A program made the translations under genes and the position numbers. Shown in pieces: positions 14,804 to 16,919 of a stretch of DNA of 16,919 bases. The notes beneath the pieces are model-generated. The model made no database searches and was not told where the DNA came from. It worked only from the letters and a program-made list of their open reading frames with translations. This DNA comes from Burkholderiaceae bacterium. GTDB lineage: Bacteria > Pseudomonadota > Gammaproteobacteria > Burkholderiales > Burkholderiaceae. Positions within the stretch are counted from its first letter, which is position 1, and every line of letters starts with the position of its first letter. Where the stretch lies: the NCBI GenBank assembly GCA_947380285.1, contig CANCQD010000047.1, positions 1 to 16,919 on the forward strand, given 5' to 3'.

Positions 14804-16077
14804 CTGACGCCCCTATCTGGACTAACCCATGTGCCCTTAATATTTTTGGGGCGAAATAAAGCTTGTGTAAATCCAACTACGCAACTACAGGTTTGAACAC
14901 ACCAATACACTAATGGATACCAGATAATCCAGCCAATTGATCTCAGTGATGTTCTTTCATATTGGCGATCAAGCAATAAGCCAATGAAAGACTGAAAAAG
15001 GTAGGTACTCGCTAAAATAATTCCCCAGGAGTGCGGGAGAAAATTTTGATAAATTGATAAAGCATCACCGCTAAAAAATTGGTTGACATTTAATATGGTG
15101 AACCAAATCACAATACAAAATGCCCAGAATGTGCTGATGAAAAAGTTAGTCCAAATTAAGAGTAGCGACCAAGCGAATGGATGCGATTTTAGAATTGCCA
15201 TAGTCGCCCCAATAGCTGCTTGAGAGCCGCCCTCAGACCAACGCAATCTTTGCTTCCATAATCCTCTGAATGTTTCAGGCATCAAAATCCAGCAAAGCGC
15301 ATGCGGCTCAAACCCTACTTCCCATCCTTTTGCTTGAATCCTAAACGTCAGGTCAACATCATCCGTCATTGCTGCTGGTGCCCATAGACCTGCTTCCAAC
15401 ACGGCTACTTTTTTGAAGGCGCAAACTACCCCGGATACGGTGAAGAGGGTTCCATATAAAGACTGGGTGCGTTTAATCATGCCAACAATAGAGGAAAACT
15501 CACCCACCTGAAGCTTACCCAATAGGGTTGACCGATTACGAATACGCGGGTTACCGCTGATGCCACCCATTCTGTCGTTAGTTAGGAATCGAAAAACAAG
15601 CCAGTTGATTGCATGGGGGTCTAGTAAGGCATCGCCATCGATGCATACCAATAAATCTCCACGAGCCATCAATAATCCTGCATTTAATGCAGTGGACTTA
15701 CCTTGGTTTTCAACAAGATGGGCAACACGTAGTTTTGGGTATTGATTGACTAATTGATCTAATATTTTTCCAGTGTGATCGCTTGAACCATCATTAATGG
15801 CAATCACCTCGTAATTTGGATACTTGGAATCCATTAATACAGCCATGGTTTCGTACAGTTGATCTGCCTCATTAAAGCAAGGGAGCAGTACAGAAACTAA
15901 CGGAGTGTCAGGTAACTCAGGTGGTGATGTGTACTTTGGCCGATGGCGCTCTCTAATAAACCAATACATCAAAGAGCCTGCAATCCAATACCATGACATG
16001 ACAAAGGGATAGCCGAAACAAAATCGCGCCATCCATTCGAGGACTACAGGGGTAAATATGGAATGAAAAAGTGTCAT
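14800..16077 (-). CDS. pgaC: PNAG glycosyltransferase PgaC
   Basis: The 425-residue family-2 glycosyltransferase polymerises UDP-GlcNAc into beta-1,6-GlcNAc at the inner membrane. It aligns throughout with E. coli PgaC. An N-terminal membrane region (about 10-40) precedes the catalytic domain with D96 (INDGSSD), DGDA (147-150), the base region MTDDVD (237-242; E. coli has TED) and QRLRW (276-280). Further membrane helices follow, and the C-terminus WVSPDRG is nearly identical to E. coli. The ATG at 16077 is preferred to a TTG at 16083 two codons upstream because it matches the expected N-terminus; no strong ribosome site is seen for either. It is the first gene of the operon, so the pga promoter must lie in 16078-16317. 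Confidence 0.94.
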   Translation of the reverse strand: MTLFHSIFTPVVLEWMARFCFGYPFVMSWYWIAGSLMYWFIRERHRPKYTSPPELPDTPLVSVLLPCFNEADQLYETMAVLMDSKYPNYEVIAINDGSSDHTGKILDQLVNQYPKLRVAHLVENQGKSTALNAGLLMARGDLLVCIDGDALLDPHAINWLVFRFLTNDRMGGISGNPRIRNRSTLLGKLQVGEFSSIVGMIKRTQSLYGTLFTVSGVVCAFKKVAVLEAGLWAPAAMTDDVDLTFRIQAKGWEVGFEPHALCWILMPETFRGLWKQRLRWSEGGSQAAIGATMAILKSHPFAWSLLLIWTNFFISTFWAFCIVIWFTILNVNQFFSGDALSIYQNFLPHSWGIILASTYLFQSFIGLLLDRQYERTSLRSIGWIIWYPLVYWCVQTCSCVVGFTQALFRPKNIKGTWVSPDRGVR

Positions 16078-16317
16078 TAACAACTACTGGACAAGTACTA
16101 TCATGTTCATAAGAACCAAGAAGTTATTAAATCAATGGTAGATTTATTATTTAGAGAACTTATTTTAATTAGTATTAGCTCTTAGGGCAATATCACGATT
16201 ATCATAAGGTCTTTATGCTAGCTCTAGTAGTTTTGGGTAGCATTTGATGCAAGTATCAAGTTGCCCCATTTTGACCATAATACCGAGGCAATTAAGCGAT
16301 AGGATTCTGCTGCAAAC
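16078..16317. promoter_or_regulatory. Divergent intergenic region presumed to hold the pga promoter
   Basis: These 240 AT-rich bases separate pgaC (minus) from the 100-residue gene (plus). They must contain the pga operon promoter unless transcription comes from further away. I could not pick a convincing -10/-35 pair. A short inverted repeat, ATGCTA (16215-16220) with TAGCAT (16238-16243), is visible but could be chance. Confidence 0.4.
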
Positions 16318-16620
16318 ATGAAAGATCAGAATACAAGGCTATATAGACGGATTTCATTCCTGGTTGAAATAGTCTTTGGACTATTGCTACTGCTTAATGG
16401 AGTCCTGCTGACCACCAATTACTTTGGCCTGACTTCATTTGAGAAAAGGCTCTCCAAAGTTTTTAGTCTTGAGTCCCTTTTGAGCAAATCAGTCTATGAA
16501 TGGAGATCTTTAGTCGAATTTATACATGCGATGGTCGCAACTCATCTCTCTGCATTTGTAATGATTCTGATGGGCGCAGTGATCTTAGTGGCTCGACTTC
16601 ATGCAAGGAAGTCGCATTAA
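16318..16620 (+). CDS. Hypothetical 100-residue two-helix membrane protein
   Basis: I do not recognise this family. Two membrane helices are clear: residues about 12-34 (ending LLLLLNGVLLTT) and about 70-92 (AFVMILMGAVILVARL). They are joined by a polar, lightly charged loop of about 35 residues, with basic residues at both ends (MKDQNTRLYRR and LHARKSH), so both ends probably lie in the cytoplasm. There is no cysteine and no catalytic motif. An AGGA lies 13 nt before the ATG, longer than ideal. It is divergent from pgaC, sharing its 240-bp upstream region, and convergent with guaA. A link to exopolysaccharide production is possible by position alone. Confidence 0.6.
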   Translation: MKDQNTRLYRRISFLVEIVFGLLLLLNGVLLTTNYFGLTSFEKRLSKVFSLESLLSKSVYEWRSLVEFIHAMVATHLSAFVMILMGAVILVARLHARKSH

Positions 16621-16766
16621 CCCCCTAGCACTATAAAATCAAAAGTAATCAAGTTGTTAGCGCTTATTTTTGGGTGAGGAGTTTTGGTTTGTGCAAACTA
16701 TGACATTGCATAGTTAATTTGCTGTAACTTTAATTTCTTTTCAGTTCATTATTTTTAATCTAATTT
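16621..16766. other. Convergent intergenic region before guaA 3' end
   Basis: This 146-base gap lies between the 100-residue gene and guaA. It contains a 7-bp inverted repeat, AACTATG (16696-16702) with CATAGTT (16709-16715), and a 6-base loop. No run of T follows on the guaA side, so I cannot call it a terminator. No gene was seen. Confidence 0.35.
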
Positions 16767-16919
16767 CTACTCCCACTCGATTGTTGCCGGCGGCTTTCCA
16801 CTGATGTCATATACAACACGATTGATGCCACGCACTTCATTAATGATGCGGTTTGAAACTTTGCCGAGTAGTTCGTGCGGCAGATGAGCCCAATGGGCCG
16901 TCATAAAGTCTTGGGTTTG
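16767..16919 (-). CDS. guaA: GMP synthase (glutamine-hydrolysing), C-terminal 50 residues
   Basis: Only the 3' end of the gene is in the window; the rest lies beyond the right edge. The readable part ([14 protein letters not shown] at its start, then [25 protein letters not shown] and stop) is the very conserved C-terminal dimerisation domain of GuaA, which converts XMP to GMP with glutamine and ATP. The ending PPATIEWE is diagnostic. The neighbouring base context is unremarkable. Confidence 0.95.
   Translation of the reverse strand, partial: QTQDFMTAHWAHLPHELLGKVSNRIINEVRGINRVVYDISGKPPATIEWE

Noticed and set aside
16215..16243. ATGCTA/TAGCAT inverted repeat as a pga operator
   Set aside because: Six-base arms with a 17-base gap in AT-rich DNA are expected by chance.
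16696..16715. AACTATG/CATAGTT inverted repeat as guaA terminator
   Set aside because: The stem is weak and AT-rich, with no T-run on the guaA strand.

Overview
This window looks like a free-living freshwater betaproteobacterium of the Burkholderiaceae, most plausibly Polynucleobacter or a close relative. The evidence is the modest G+C content, compact gene spacing, betaproteobacterial-style protein sequences (guaA, DUF455, YqhA/UPF0114, pga genes) and an E. coli-like Pho box pattern. The genus call is inference from general resemblance. No tRNA, rRNA, CRISPR array, insertion sequence or phage gene was seen.

Layout from left to right. (1) Positions 1-1949, minus strand: a DUF455 ferritin-like gene followed with almost no gap by a cobalamin-binding-type radical SAM gene that runs off the left edge. 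(2) Positions 2220-3076: an AT-rich pocket with a small winged-helix regulator (minus), a divergent 75-residue orphan gene (plus), a perfect 8-bp-arm palindrome between them, a possible leaderless promoter, and interlocking inverted repeats downstream. (3) Positions 3077-7387, minus strand: a YqhA-family membrane protein, a 981-residue fusion of a type I periplasmic-binding domain with a MscS channel, and an ArsC/low-molecular-weight phosphatase-like gene. (4) Positions 7509-9934: a partner-switching module made of an RsbW-like kinase and a STAS antagonist (minus) and a divergent membrane PAS-SpoIIE phosphatase (plus). (5) Positions 10012-16077, minus strand: a complete poly-beta-1,6-N-acetylglucosamine operon in the order pgaC-pgaD-pgaA-pgaB. 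(6) Positions 16318-16919: a two-helix membrane orphan (plus) and the 3' end of guaA (minus).

How the parts may work together. Two close matches to the PhoB box lie at 7509-7526 and 8461-8478. Both are oriented toward minus-strand genes: the ArsC-like gene (possibly with the channel fusion behind it) and the STAS-kinase pair. This suggests that phosphate limitation could feed a partner-switching circuit that sits next to the exopolysaccharide operon. That link is inference; no sigma factor or direct control site on pga was found.

The most unusual object is the 3865-6810 gene. A sensor domain of the ABC-transporter receptor type, and a beta-rich domain resembling the ectodomain of pentameric ligand-gated channels, are placed ahead of a MscS pore. 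It reads as a ligand-gated rather than purely tension-gated channel.
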